From the NCBI RefSeq assembly GCF_007004725.1, contig NZ_ML660168.1, positions 124,001-188,000 on the forward strand: a stretch of 64,000 nt of DNA. The letters run 5' to 3'. A program made the position numbers and the translations under genes. The DNA comes from Aliikangiella coralliicola. Its GTDB lineage: Bacteria > Pseudomonadota > Gammaproteobacteria > Enterobacterales > Kangiellaceae. Below the pieces are notes generated by a model. That model was given only the letters and a program-made list of their open reading frames with translations. It was not told the DNA's origin and ran no database searches. Positions 35,841 to 44,935 of the stretch are shown piece after piece. Position 1 is the first letter of the stretch. Each line of letters opens with the position of its first letter.

Positions 35841-36965
35841 TTAGTTATTAACTTCCACAATAACTCGGTCAATAATCTCTCGAGCAGTAGTAATGTTTTC
35901 TAAATCAGGATATATGTTTCCATCTTTTCCTGAGTGGTGCCCCCTACCAATTAACTCCATTGCATATAATTTTTGTGTATCGTCTAATGAAATGATTGCT
36001 TCATAAACGAGGGAAGGTTGCGCGCTATAACCATCACCTGAATAGATCCGATCGTTGGGAAAACGATCACTAGAGTAGAACTCGTTAAAATCAAATGATG
36101 TGTTAATTTCTAATCGAATTTTGAAACGATTCTTAACCCGAGTATTTAAATTTGAAGTTAGCAAGATACTTTGATTTATCGTGGCTCCCGTATATGCATC
36201 AGCAATCGCAGAGTCACCGTCAGGTATGAGCTTGTCATCATTCGTACTTGACATATTTTTGTACAAAAATACCGGTAGAGATTCTGGTCTGGCTCTTTCA
36301 GTTTTCGATTCAGGGAAGACTCCAGACTCAAATGTGGTTGACAAATCAACATCTCCCGATAAAAAGACGTGTGAATCAAAAACAATATTACTATCTATTT
36401 TTGTTACTTTATTAACAAAGTTATTCTTTGCGAGCTTCGACGTAACATAGATTGGTTGTATGAAATTACCTTCTATATCCTCAACCCATATAGCATATTG
36501 TGGCCAGGTAAAGTAACGCCCTTTACGTAAATCTATTGTCAGTGTTGGGCCGGTGTGTGAATCTTGTCTTTTGTCGACAACGGCATACACTAGTTCGTTT
36601 TTATCGGAAGCCTCTGCGCCAGCTCTCAGTGTGTTACCCCATTTATAAAGCAGCTCCATGGGTGGCAATCGATAATAAGACATTACAGCAAGTATACTGG
36701 TGACAACAATCGCAACTGGTAATGCAAGATTTGTCGGTGCCTGCTTTGTAAATAACTTCACTTTTAAATGATGCTTTAAAGCTGGAAAATTATTTTTAAG
36801 ATGAAATATTGCGATGAGTATCAGCGAAAAGCCCACGATAGTATGAATCAAAGCAATAGCGCTATTGTATCGTTGGCTAAACATTAATAAGGATGTAACG
36901 GTTATAATCACAAACGTCGACATAACCAATAAGGTAACCAAGCTTCTTTTATTGATGTTTTTCAT
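35841..36965 (-). CDS. DUF4405 membrane protein with periplasmic DUF2271-like domain
   Basis: 374 residues. The N-terminal part has three membrane helices with histidines placed as in cytochrome b561/DUF4405-like bundles (H41, H55, H65/H66), so haem binding is possible. Residues 125-374 form a soluble domain with LTIDLRKGRYFTWPQYAIWVED, which recalls DUF2271. Residues 256-262 read DAYTGAT, close to the D-x-x-S/T-G-A-T motif that ApbE flavinylates; function of this motif here is not shown. Last gene of the operon beginning at 38520, 22 bases after its neighbour. Confidence 0.75.
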   Translation of the reverse strand: MKNINKRSLVTLLVMSTFVIITVTSLLMFSQRYNSAIALIHTIVGFSLILIAIFHLKNNFPALKHHLKVKLFTKQAPTNLALPVAIVVTSILAVMSYYRLPPMELLYKWGNTLRAGAEASDKNELVYAVVDKRQDSHTGPTLTIDLRKGRYFTWPQYAIWVEDIEGNFIQPIYVTSKLAKNNFVNKVTKIDSNIVFDSHVFLSGDVDLSTTFESGVFPESKTERARPESLPVFLYKNMSSTNDDKLIPDGDSAIADAYTGATINQSILLTSNLNTRVKNRFKIRLEINTSFDFNEFYSSDRFPNDRIYSGDGYSAQPSLVYEAIISLDDTQKLYAMELIGRGHHSGKDGNIYPDLENITTAREIIDRVIVEVNN

Positions 36966-36987
36966 AAGTTTTATTAGTACTCAGGTG

Positions 36988-37716
36988 TTAATTAACAAGG
37001 TGAAACGAGCGATATGTTTTAAGAGAAAATTCGTTTACGCTAACAAAAATTGCATATTTTCCTTTTAATGTTCTTGAAATTGACTCAGTAACCCACGGAC
37101 CATTTTGCCATGCCTGGGTGTATTCGATTCTGACATTGAACTTACTAACTTCAACCAAAGGAGCTGGTTTAAAACGTCGCTTAGAGTATGTTTTTAATGA
37201 TATGAAACGAGGGGATTGTTTGGATACAGTTAGCTCCGAAACCAATGCGGACGTCAACTGTTTGTTGATTCTATTACTGTCGACATCTCCTGTAGCATCG
37301 TCAATGTTTGCCTTAACTAAACTTGGAATGCTAAATACCCACGTAGTTTCAGTTTCTCTAATGAGTTTGGCGTTAGCAGGAAACCTTGCTGGATTAACTA
37401 ATACACTAGTTTCCCAATTGAATTCATCTTCCTCTTGATTGTTGGTGCCAACCATTGGCTTGACGATTTCTTCACCGTTGGTATCTAATTTGATTAATTT
37501 AGCAATTGACTGTTTATCGCCACTTTCTTCTTCACTAACTTCTAAGAAGGAAATAGATTGCCCTTTTAACAAAGGCTGCCAACCAGTGACAATTTTATTT
37601 AAAGCTAGCTTATAAGCCGCTTGAGCGGTATTTGTTGAAGACTTCTCACTTGATGCAGCAACTGGGCAAAAAAGCAGGAAAATCAGGAGTACTTTATCTA
37701 CTGTCATGTTCATCAC
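36988..37716 (-). CDS. Exported protein of unknown function
   Basis: 242 residues with an N-terminal signal peptide (VDKVLLIFLLFCPVAASS). The rest is a beta-rich soluble domain without known motifs (for example RRFKPAPLVEVSKFNVRIEYTQ); it is periplasmic by prediction. Starts 3 bases after the CPBP gene, so both are co-transcribed with the DUF4405 gene behind it. This trio may be one functional unit in the cell envelope. Confidence 0.7.
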   Translation of the reverse strand: MMNMTVDKVLLIFLLFCPVAASSEKSSTNTAQAAYKLALNKIVTGWQPLLKGQSISFLEVSEEESGDKQSIAKLIKLDTNGEEIVKPMVGTNNQEEDEFNWETSVLVNPARFPANAKLIRETETTWVFSIPSLVKANIDDATGDVDSNRINKQLTSALVSELTVSKQSPRFISLKTYSKRRFKPAPLVEVSKFNVRIEYTQAWQNGPWVTESISRTLKGKYAIFVSVNEFSLKTYRSFHLVN

Positions 37717-37719
37717 CGC

Positions 37720-38520
37720 TTAATCGTGTGCTTGCGAAAAATAGGGCTTGCTCGACTTTATATAAAGCAAACCAGGAATTGTGGATAGTACGAAAAAGAT
37801 GACAATGATAACGATATAGCCCGCCAAACCAGGGCTTTGAAATTCGCCAGTACCGGGCACCAGGTAGTCATTAATCGTTCCAATGGCGTTGATTAAGCTA
37901 TGCACGATAATGGCAGGCCATAATGACTTTGTTAAGTAAACCAGACCAGCAAAACCAACCCCTATTAAGGTTGCAAAAACGACTTGTGCAAAAACGTCGA
38001 GTGCGGGCATGTTATAAAGGTTGCCAAGGTGAGCCAGACCAAATATGACCGCTTGAAAAATTGCAGCAAGAAAAACCCCTTTTTTGGTAGCGCCCCAAGC
38101 CTTAACTAGTATATAAAAACAAAGGCCGCGCATGAGCACTTCTTCAAAAAAACCAGTGGCGAAATTAGACAAAATCCAGGCAGAAACGGCATGTGTTGAA
38201 AACTGTATTTCTGTCCAGTTAACACTGGTAAAACTCAAGAAAGCAATTAGCTGTAATGGAATTGTGGCTAGAAACCATCTAGGGTGCCACGAAGATAGAG
38301 GCTTGGTTAACCCTGCGGATTCTGTCCAATTACAGTGTTTAAGGATTTTGAATACCGCGGCAGAAATTCCTGCAAGCAAAAATAATCTTGGTAAGTTAAA
38401 TAGCGGTACTGGATCTGGCTCAAATATTTTAGCTAGAAATAATAACGCGACTGACAAGAATGTCATGGTGATTGTAAGCGTCGCTGGACACTCTTCCATA
38501 TATTGTTTTAACGTATTCAA
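37720..38520 (-). CDS. CPBP-family intramembrane metalloprotease
   Basis: 266 residues, about eight membrane helices. All CPBP (CAAX protease/bacteriocin-processing, Abi) motifs are there: E126-E127...R131 (FFEEVLMRG), H164 (FGLAHLGN) and H207/N211 (VHSLINAIG). Family members cleave inside membranes, some processing peptides or giving immunity to them. First gene of the three-gene operon and divergent from the regulator at 38709. Confidence 0.9.
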   Translation of the reverse strand: MNTLKQYMEECPATLTITMTFLSVALLFLAKIFEPDPVPLFNLPRLFLLAGISAAVFKILKHCNWTESAGLTKPLSSWHPRWFLATIPLQLIAFLSFTSVNWTEIQFSTHAVSAWILSNFATGFFEEVLMRGLCFYILVKAWGATKKGVFLAAIFQAVIFGLAHLGNLYNMPALDVFAQVVFATLIGVGFAGLVYLTKSLWPAIIVHSLINAIGTINDYLVPGTGEFQSPGLAGYIVIIVIFFVLSTIPGLLYIKSSKPYFSQAHD

Positions 38521-38592
38521 TTTGATCGTTACCTGTTCTGTGTGATTTAGCGCTATAATGTCACCATACGCCCCATATCACGCATTATAGAT

Positions 38593-38612
38593 TTCTATAA
38601 TTTTCTATAATT
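38593..38612. repeat. Two-copy exact 10-bp tandem repeat
   Basis: TTCTATAATT occurs twice in a row in the 188-base region between the CPBP operon and the wHTH-TPR regulator gene. It may include promoter -10 elements (TATAAT) or be a regulator site. Confidence 0.7.
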
Positions 38613-38708
38613 ACTTACATAACAACGACTTGCACTAAAATCACAATGTAGCTAAATGTCGACAATTTGTTTGCTCTAGACCATAAATAAATAGTTAAAA
38701 GTATAAAA

Positions 38709-40223
38709 ATGTCACGTTACTATCGAATAGATGAGTTATTTTTTTACCCTCAAAAAAATGAAGTTCACCGAAAAAATGAGATTTTTAAAGTAAGGCCTAA
38801 AACGGCCGATCTACTTGCGGTATTGCTGAAAGCTAATGGTGAAATTGTTAGTAAGCATGACTTACTTCAGCAAGTATGGAGTGATGCGATTGTAGAAGAA
38901 CATGTCGTTTTTCAATCGATAACTGAACTCCGTAAGATTTTTGATGACTCTTCTATTATAAAAACACACCCGAGAAAAGGTTATTCAGTTACAGCGAACA
39001 TCAAAGAATGCTTTACAGCAGCTCCTGATTTAAATCCCGGTCCTAAGACATTTATTGAGAAGACAAAAAACCTTACTTGGCTTAAGTACCTTGTTGCAAT
39101 GACAGCGTTTCTGTTTGCTGCAGTTTTCTATCGCTCACTCATTGATATTGAGCCCTTGGATTCTTTCGGCTCTATTATTGTTTTACCAGTGAAAAACCAT
39201 ATTGAAGATGCAGATCATTCATGGCTCAAATATGGCGGTATGGATTTGCTCATTAAACGCTTAAAGCCGCAAATGAAGCTTTCTGTTTTGCAAACCGAGG
39301 ATGTACTAGAAATCATCAAGCGAGCTCAAGTTGATACAGACTCATTGGATACTAATGGTATTTCCAGAATTTTTGAAGTGTCAGGTGCAGAGCTTATTAT
39401 TGAGCAATCCCTTTCAGGTTCAACAAGAGACTACCAATTGGTGTATAGCTTGCACAGAAAAGCTGAAACCAGGCGAGGTGCGTTGTTTTCTGAAAATGTT
39501 GAATCCTTGTTTGTTGATCTCGATGACCGAATATTAAGCTTTACAGGCATTCAAAAAAAATCACAAAGTAATAATTATCAGAACGACTTTGCAAATGAAT
39601 TGGTTGCCAAAGCGATGGATCAACTTCAACTTAAAAACTTCAGTAAAGCCGCGACCTTGCTCAAAGCAGTTCTGGTTACCGAGCCTAACAACTGGACCGC
39701 ATATAAACTGCTCTCCCAAGTTCTTAACCATACCGGCGAATTTGAAGAAGCAGAGCAAGTAAGCTCAGAAGGTATGCGACGTATCGCGAAAAACCCAAAT
39801 GAGCTGGAACTGGTGAGAATAATGTTTTGGAATGCTTTAAGTATCACCCAGCAAAACAAATATGAACAGGCATTAATAGTGTTAGAAGAGGCAAAACGAA
39901 AAGCGAAAGCGGTTAATGATTTTTTGTATATTGCAAATATTTCCAGAGTATCAGGTAAAATTTACTTAGCTCAGCAACGTTATGATATGGCAGAAAACGA
40001 ATTTAACGAGGCCCTTTCTTCCCATAGCGCTATTCAGTGTCCATTCGGTCGTTCAAATACTCTCATCGATTTAGGTGAGCTCGCTTTTCATTCCAAAGAG
40101 TTCGTAAAGGCAAAAAGTTTTTTCAGAGAGGCATTAGAACTTGCAGAAGAAAGGCATCTAGGTGATACCATTAAACTTGCTGAGCATTGGTTGGTAGAGG
40201 TCAAAAACCAGAGCAGTTTTTAA
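38709..40223 (+). CDS. ToxR/CadC-like winged-helix regulator with TM helix and TPR repeats
   Basis: 504 residues. Residues 1-100 are an OmpR/CadC-type winged helix (VRPKTADLLAVLLKANGEIVSKHDLLQQVW, and the wing segment IIKTHPRKGYSV). A membrane helix follows at about 122-141 (WLKYLVAMTAFLFAAVFY), and the periplasmic part ends with about four TPR repeats (from residue 295). This is a one-component sensor that would bind DNA from the membrane. It is divergent from the CPBP operon and probably controls it. Confidence 0.9.
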   Translation: MSRYYRIDELFFYPQKNEVHRKNEIFKVRPKTADLLAVLLKANGEIVSKHDLLQQVWSDAIVEEHVVFQSITELRKIFDDSSIIKTHPRKGYSVTANIKECFTAAPDLNPGPKTFIEKTKNLTWLKYLVAMTAFLFAAVFYRSLIDIEPLDSFGSIIVLPVKNHIEDADHSWLKYGGMDLLIKRLKPQMKLSVLQTEDVLEIIKRAQVDTDSLDTNGISRIFEVSGAELIIEQSLSGSTRDYQLVYSLHRKAETRRGALFSENVESLFVDLDDRILSFTGIQKKSQSNNYQNDFANELVAKAMDQLQLKNFSKAATLLKAVLVTEPNNWTAYKLLSQVLNHTGEFEEAEQVSSEGMRRIAKNPNELELVRIMFWNALSITQQNKYEQALIVLEEAKRKAKAVNDFLYIANISRVSGKIYLAQQRYDMAENEFNEALSSHSAIQCPFGRSNTLIDLGELAFHSKEFVKAKSFFREALELAEERHLGDTIKLAEHWLVEVKNQSSF

Positions 40224-40268
40224 TACTCATTAAGACTGAATATGTATCGAATTTTCCAAAAAGCGTGA

Positions 40269-41663
40269 TCAGAAATTGTTCGCAACATCCGTTAAGCATT
40301 GCATAACAATATCTACATCACTGGTTTGAGTTTCCCAGTTGCTTAATGCCGCGCGAATACATTGTTTACCCTGCCATAGTCCAGGGCTAAGGAAAACGCG
40401 ACCGTCCAAATTAATTGCCTTGAGAAACTTTTTTGTTTTTTGAGTCGCTTCAATATCAGATAGCCCTTCGCAATTTGGCCGAAATAAAACAACATTCAAC
40501 TGGCAGTCATGAAGTAATTCGTAATCTTGAGATTTGTTAATTTCTTTCGCAAAAAATTTTGCTAATTTTACGTTCCTGTTGACCCAGTCAGCAATGCCTT
40601 TTTTTCCATAGGTTAATAAACTCAGCCACACTGGAAGCGCGCGAAACCGCCGAGAATTTTCAACACCAAGGGACAAAAAATCAGGGTCAGTCTGGTTCGT
40701 TTGTAAATATGGCGCCGGAACATTCAACGAGTTAAACAACATGTCTAAATTGCGTGTCAAAAATACACCACAATCATAAGGAACATTTAGCCATTTGTGG
40801 CAGTCGAGCGTAATCGAGTTTGCACGCTCTAATCCTCTCGTTTTTTCTCCGCCAATCAACCGTTCAAATATGCCAAACGCGGCATCCACATGCAGCCAGC
40901 ATTGGTATTGCTCGCCAAGCTCACTAATGCTCTCCAAATCATCAAAGTCTGTACCGGTTACTGTACCCGCGCTGGCTATGATAACTTTCGCTTTGACTGT
41001 TGACTCGGATAGTTTGTTATCCAGATCTATCACATCCATTTGTTCCGAATTAGGTAAAGACTTTACCTTGGTAACACAATTTTGGCCTAACCCAGCCATA
41101 CCAAGCGTTTTTAACATACTAGCGTGAGGTGTCGTTGAAAAGATTTCAACTGACAGACCGGCGACACCTTCTTTAGCAACATCGATTCCTTGTTTTTGCC
41201 CCGCAAACTGTCGTGAACATAACGCGCCTAAAAAATTTGAGGCTGTAGCGCCGGTTGTTACTATTCCAGAAAAACTCTCAGGCAAATCGAATAATTGGCA
41301 AAGCCAGCGAATGGTTTGTTTTTCCACCTGCGTTGCAACAGAGTCGCCCGATGAAGAGAGGTTTTGATCGAAAGTGCTGACCAACCAATCAGCAAAAGTT
41401 GCAACGGGCGTTGCACCACCAGTAACAAATCCCCAATACCGTGGACCTCTGCTGGCAGATAACTGCGGAATCACGTGGTCACAAAGTACCTCAAGTGCAG
41501 ATTGAAAATCGAGCCCATTAGTCGACATTGGTAAATCAGGGAGTTTCGCGTGAGTAATCGCAACGGCTCGCTCATCCAAATCATGAAAAAAATTTTTGGT
41601 CAATAACGAAAAAGTTGCTAGAAAATTCTCAAGCTCTTGCCAGTCAGTCTTACGAGGTATCAT
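40269..41663 (-). CDS. PLP-dependent (group II) amino-acid decarboxylase
   Basis: 464 residues. Family marks: stacking histidine H180 (TTPHASMLK), D260 (HVDAAFG) and the Schiff-base lysine K290 (LDCHKWLNVPYDCG). Relatives decarboxylate aromatic amino acids, glutamate or related acids; the exact substrate cannot be read. TTGATASNFLGAL and ESRRF-like VENSRRFRALPVW segments also fit. No operon partner; convergent with the TPR regulator. Confidence 0.88.
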   Translation of the reverse strand: MIPRKTDWQELENFLATFSLLTKNFFHDLDERAVAITHAKLPDLPMSTNGLDFQSALEVLCDHVIPQLSASRGPRYWGFVTGGATPVATFADWLVSTFDQNLSSSGDSVATQVEKQTIRWLCQLFDLPESFSGIVTTGATASNFLGALCSRQFAGQKQGIDVAKEGVAGLSVEIFSTTPHASMLKTLGMAGLGQNCVTKVKSLPNSEQMDVIDLDNKLSESTVKAKVIIASAGTVTGTDFDDLESISELGEQYQCWLHVDAAFGIFERLIGGEKTRGLERANSITLDCHKWLNVPYDCGVFLTRNLDMLFNSLNVPAPYLQTNQTDPDFLSLGVENSRRFRALPVWLSLLTYGKKGIADWVNRNVKLAKFFAKEINKSQDYELLHDCQLNVVLFRPNCEGLSDIEATQKTKKFLKAINLDGRVFLSPGLWQGKQCIRAALSNWETQTSDVDIVMQCLTDVANNF

Positions 41664-42020
41664 CGCTTAATCCTGTCTTACCTGAATATCACAATTAATT
41701 ATGGGATATAAATTCAGTTAAAACAGATACAGATCACAACCAATTGGACAAAACAGATGATTATAAAGTGCGGCCTAACCTCGATTGTAGCAACGTCAGC
41801 TTAAATTCTGCTTAATTTAGCACTGATTGTTACTTTTATATCAAACAGACGAACACCCTCTCCAAAAACTTAGAGATATCAACAAAACAAAAGATTACGA
41901 TTGTTATCGAGTAGTGCGCAACGCTATATCAATTGAAAATATTCCACACGCGTGCATACACATTCGCAAACGTCGTTTACGTCATCAATCGAAATTTAGT
42001 AGCTAACTAAATTTAAATTT
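41664..42020. other. 357-base region between decarboxylase and truncated LysR gene
   Basis: Divergent from neither gene; both lie on the minus strand, so it holds the decarboxylase promoter and the end of the LysR fragment. At 41992-42014 a perfect 9-bp inverted repeat (AAATTTAGT/ACTAAATTT, 5-base loop) follows the LysR-like stop. Nothing else is recognised. Confidence 0.45.
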
Positions 42021-42332
42021 TCAGGCACCAGGTGCAAATCTTTGTATTGGCAGTGGGTGCGCACGGGCACTGAGCTGGTTCGAAAATTCCTTTATCTCAT
42101 TAACCGTTTCCATCACTTCTTGCGCTTTTTCTAATACAATTTTGCCTTGTGCAGTAATACCAACCAGACTCTTACCATTTCTGGAAAAAATCTCTATGCC
42201 TAATTCTTCTTCAAGCAAGCGCAGTTGCTTACTAACACCTGGTTGGGATGTATAAAGCTTTTGCGAAGCCTGCGTGATATTCAACCCACAATCGGCAATT
42301 GCCAAAATAAATCTCAATTGTTGAAGTTTCAT
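42021..42332 (-). pseudogene. Truncated CysB/Cbl-like LysR gene (DNA-binding half only)
   Basis: 103 residues. The first 85 are a good LysR wHTH and linker of the CysB type (MKLQQLRFILAIADCGLNITQASQKLYTSQPGVSKQ and IFSRNGKSLVGIT), but the frame then runs into ARAHPLPIQRFAPGA and stops, with no effector domain in the following sequence. CysB proteins are about 325 residues. I read it as a decayed or truncated gene, though a stable small DNA-binding protein is possible. Confidence 0.65.
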
Positions 42333-42516
42333 TGCTCTTTATTTACCTCTTTTTGGTCGTTCCATTTTTTTCCCGGACATAGCCGTGTCGCTCTCCAACT
42401 TTTTTATTATTAATTTTATTTCCTTATTATTCCTTTTTTTTATCTTTTATTCCTTCATTTATCTCATATATTTATTTAATTATTATTAATCTTTTATTGC
42501 TTGCAATCGGCACAAA

Positions 42517-44214
42517 CTAAATGGCCATCGCATGGACACCGGCAACAGCTCTTCCTGAAGGATCTGAGTTACCTTGAAAACTTGCATCCCAAGCCAATGC
42601 TTCTTTAGTACTACAAGCAATTGACTTTCCACCAGGGACAGTAACCGCCGCACTGTTACTGTTAAACCGAGCTGCAAATAGTCTTCGATACAACAAACCT
42701 TCTTTGGTGTCCGGCGTATTGATCGGAAAATCAACAGCCGCTCTTTCAAATTCTAGATCGCTAATTTCTGCCTCAGCATAATCCTTAAGCGAATCAATCC
42801 ACGAGTAACCCACGCCATCAGAAAACTGCTCTTTTTGTCGCCACAAAATCTCTTCTGGTAAATAACCTTCAAAAGCTTCCCGCAGGATATGTTTTTCAAT
42901 TTTACCGCCACCACACATTTTAGCTTCCGGGCTTATGCTCATTGCAGCATCAAGAAACTTACGGTCAAGGAATGGGACTCTTGCTTCAACTCCCCATGCA
43001 GCCATGGATTTATTCGCTCGCAAACAATCAAATTGATGAAGTCGTTCTAATTTTCGCACTGTTTCTTCATGGAACTCTTTCGCATTTGGTGCTTTATGAA
43101 AGTAAAGGTAACCACCAAATATTTCATCAGCGCCTTCACCAGACAACACCATCTTGATACCCATGGATTTAATTTTCCGCGCCATTAAAAACATAGGTGT
43201 CGATGCCCTCACCGTGGTTACATCGTATGTTTCCAGGTGGTAAATCACATCAGAAAGCGCATCTAGTCCTTGTTGTACCGTAAAATGAATTTCATGATGG
43301 ATAGTACCGATTTTTTCTGCCACTTTTTGTGCGGCTTTCAAATCTGGCGATCCTTTTAGTCCGACAGCAAATGAATGAAGCTGGGGCCACCAGGCTGGAG
43401 AATTCTGATCATCTTCCACCCTTTTGGCTGCATTTAACTGAGCGATTGCAGAAACTACCGACGAATCAAGACCACCGGACAACAATACGCCGTAAGGCAC
43501 ATCTGACATCATATGTTTCTTGACGGATTCGACCATTGCTTCGCGAATATCGACAGGTGAAGCAGGTTGGGTTGCGACATTACTGTAGTCTTTCCAATCG
43601 GGTTGATAATAGGCGCGGATTTCGCCTATCTGGCTGTCAAGGTAGTGCCCCGGAGGAAAACTATGCACTTCTTCACATATATCAACCAGGGTTTTCATCT
43701 CCGAGGCAACAAACAGTTGGCGTTGTTTATCATAGCCATAATAAAGGGGGATAATACCAATTGGATCGCGGGCAACCAGGTATCGCTTTTCCTTGTCATC
43801 AAACAGGATAAAAGCGAACATTCCCTCCAATTGATTTAAACGATGTTCGATCTGTTGTCGGGACACAACGGCACCTGACTTACGATCTTCTGCGTATAAC
43901 CCTAACAATACTTCACAGTCTGACTCAGTTTGAAATGCATAGTCAGTCACTTCAGCCTGTGCTAGCGCTTTGTGGTTATATATCTCGCCATTAACTAGCA
44001 GTGCCAGGTCGCCATCTTCATTGAGTAGAGGTTGTTCACCACTATTGATATCAACTATCGCAAGCCGTTCATGGACCAGCACAGCAGAATCGTTTGTCCA
44101 GATACCTGACCAATCAGGTCCTCGGTGTCTTTGCTTTTTGGACTGCTCAAGCGCCAGGCTACGCAGCGCCTGAGGATCTTGCTGAATATCCAAAATACCG
44201 AAAATAGAACACAT
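42517..44214 (-). CDS. asnB: Asparagine synthase (glutamine-hydrolysing)
   Basis: 565 residues. The N-terminal glutaminase domain starts with the nucleophile C2 (MCSIFGILD) and has RHRGPDWSG; the synthetase domain shows the pyrophosphate loop SGGLDSS near 245 and GEGADEIFGGY near 360. It converts aspartate, glutamine and ATP to asparagine in the cytosol. The C-terminus (DPSGRAVAGVHAMAI) is like that of E. coli AsnB. Divergent from an asnC-type regulator; the intervening region carries a 3 x 15-bp repeat. Confidence 0.97.
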   Translation of the reverse strand: MCSIFGILDIQQDPQALRSLALEQSKKQRHRGPDWSGIWTNDSAVLVHERLAIVDINSGEQPLLNEDGDLALLVNGEIYNHKALAQAEVTDYAFQTESDCEVLLGLYAEDRKSGAVVSRQQIEHRLNQLEGMFAFILFDDKEKRYLVARDPIGIIPLYYGYDKQRQLFVASEMKTLVDICEEVHSFPPGHYLDSQIGEIRAYYQPDWKDYSNVATQPASPVDIREAMVESVKKHMMSDVPYGVLLSGGLDSSVVSAIAQLNAAKRVEDDQNSPAWWPQLHSFAVGLKGSPDLKAAQKVAEKIGTIHHEIHFTVQQGLDALSDVIYHLETYDVTTVRASTPMFLMARKIKSMGIKMVLSGEGADEIFGGYLYFHKAPNAKEFHEETVRKLERLHQFDCLRANKSMAAWGVEARVPFLDRKFLDAAMSISPEAKMCGGGKIEKHILREAFEGYLPEEILWRQKEQFSDGVGYSWIDSLKDYAEAEISDLEFERAAVDFPINTPDTKEGLLYRRLFAARFNSNSAAVTVPGGKSIACSTKEALAWDASFQGNSDPSGRAVAGVHAMAI

Positions 44215-44246
44215 GGTTATTTCACCTTTTACATCAATTAACTATT

Positions 44247-44291
44247 TAAGCTAAGGTCTTATAAGCTCGGGTTTCATAAGCTAGAGCTTTA
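44247..44291. promoter_or_regulatory. Three tandem 15-bp units between asnB and asnC
   Basis: TAAGCTAAGGTCTTA, TAAGCTCGGGTTTCA and TAAGCTAGAGCTTTA follow each other without gaps. Each unit begins TAAGCT and has partial dyad symmetry (TAAG...CTTA). Lrp/AsnC proteins bind 15-bp imperfect palindromes, so this looks like a tandem operator array for the AsnC-like protein encoded next door. It lies 33-77 bases upstream of the asnB start. Confidence 0.6.
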
Positions 44292-44439
44292 AGCGATTAA
44301 TTACACCAACGCTTTACACAATAGTTAACCAAATCAAGCTATTTGTGAATAGAACAAAACAAAAACAACCAAACAGGTGAATAATATTTAAAATTAGGTT
44401 AGTATTTTTCAAAATCGTTAAAAAAAGAGGGCTAAACCC

Positions 44440-44898
44440 GTGCAAAGTCAACAAATCGATAATTTGGATAAAAATATTCTAAATGCATTAATTGAAGACG
44501 CCAGAACGCCCTATGCCGAATTGGGCAAGCGGTTTAAAGTGAGCCCTGCGACTATCCATGTTCGTATCGAAAAAATGAAAGCCGTCGGCATTATTGCCGG
44601 AACCCGACTATCTGTAGAGCCTAAGCAACTTGGGTATGACGTCTGCTGTTTTATTGGCATAAGCTTGAGTAGCGCGCGAGATTATCCAGAAGTCATCAAA
44701 CAGCTCAAACAAATTGACGAGGTGGTTGAAGCCTATTACACCACCGGTAAATACAGCGTTTTTACAAAAATTATGTGTCGTTCGAACGATGATTTGCAGT
44801 GGTTGTTACTCGATAAAATACAGTCAATAGAAAAAATTCGCGCAACCGAAACTTTTATATCGCTGCAAAATCCGATTCATCGGACAATTCAGCTTTAA
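44440..44898 (+). CDS. asnC: AsnC/Lrp-family regulator
   Basis: 152 residues beginning with GTG (GAGG upstream). N-terminal HTH (NLDKNILNALIEDARTPYAELGKRFKVSPATIHVRIEKM, about 8-46) and the RAM effector domain behind. The size, the HTH sequence and the position divergent from asnB all point to AsnC, the asparagine-responsive activator of asparagine synthetase genes. Its likely target is asnB through the tandem units at 44247-44291. Confidence 0.9.
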   Translation: MQSQQIDNLDKNILNALIEDARTPYAELGKRFKVSPATIHVRIEKMKAVGIIAGTRLSVEPKQLGYDVCCFIGISLSSARDYPEVIKQLKQIDEVVEAYYTTGKYSVFTKIMCRSNDDLQWLLLDKIQSIEKIRATETFISLQNPIHRTIQL

Positions 44899-44935
44899 CT
44901 GGTAATTTTTTCACTTTTGATAAGAGGCAGGTTAC

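Noticed and set aside
42517-44214. Frameshift or truncation at the asnB C-terminus
   Set aside because: The end DPSGRAVAGVHAMAI corresponds to the normal C-terminus of AsnB-type enzymes.
44247-44291. CRISPR array or terminator at the 15-bp units
   Set aside because: No spacers, no long stem-loop with U-tract; the units are better read as regulator sites.
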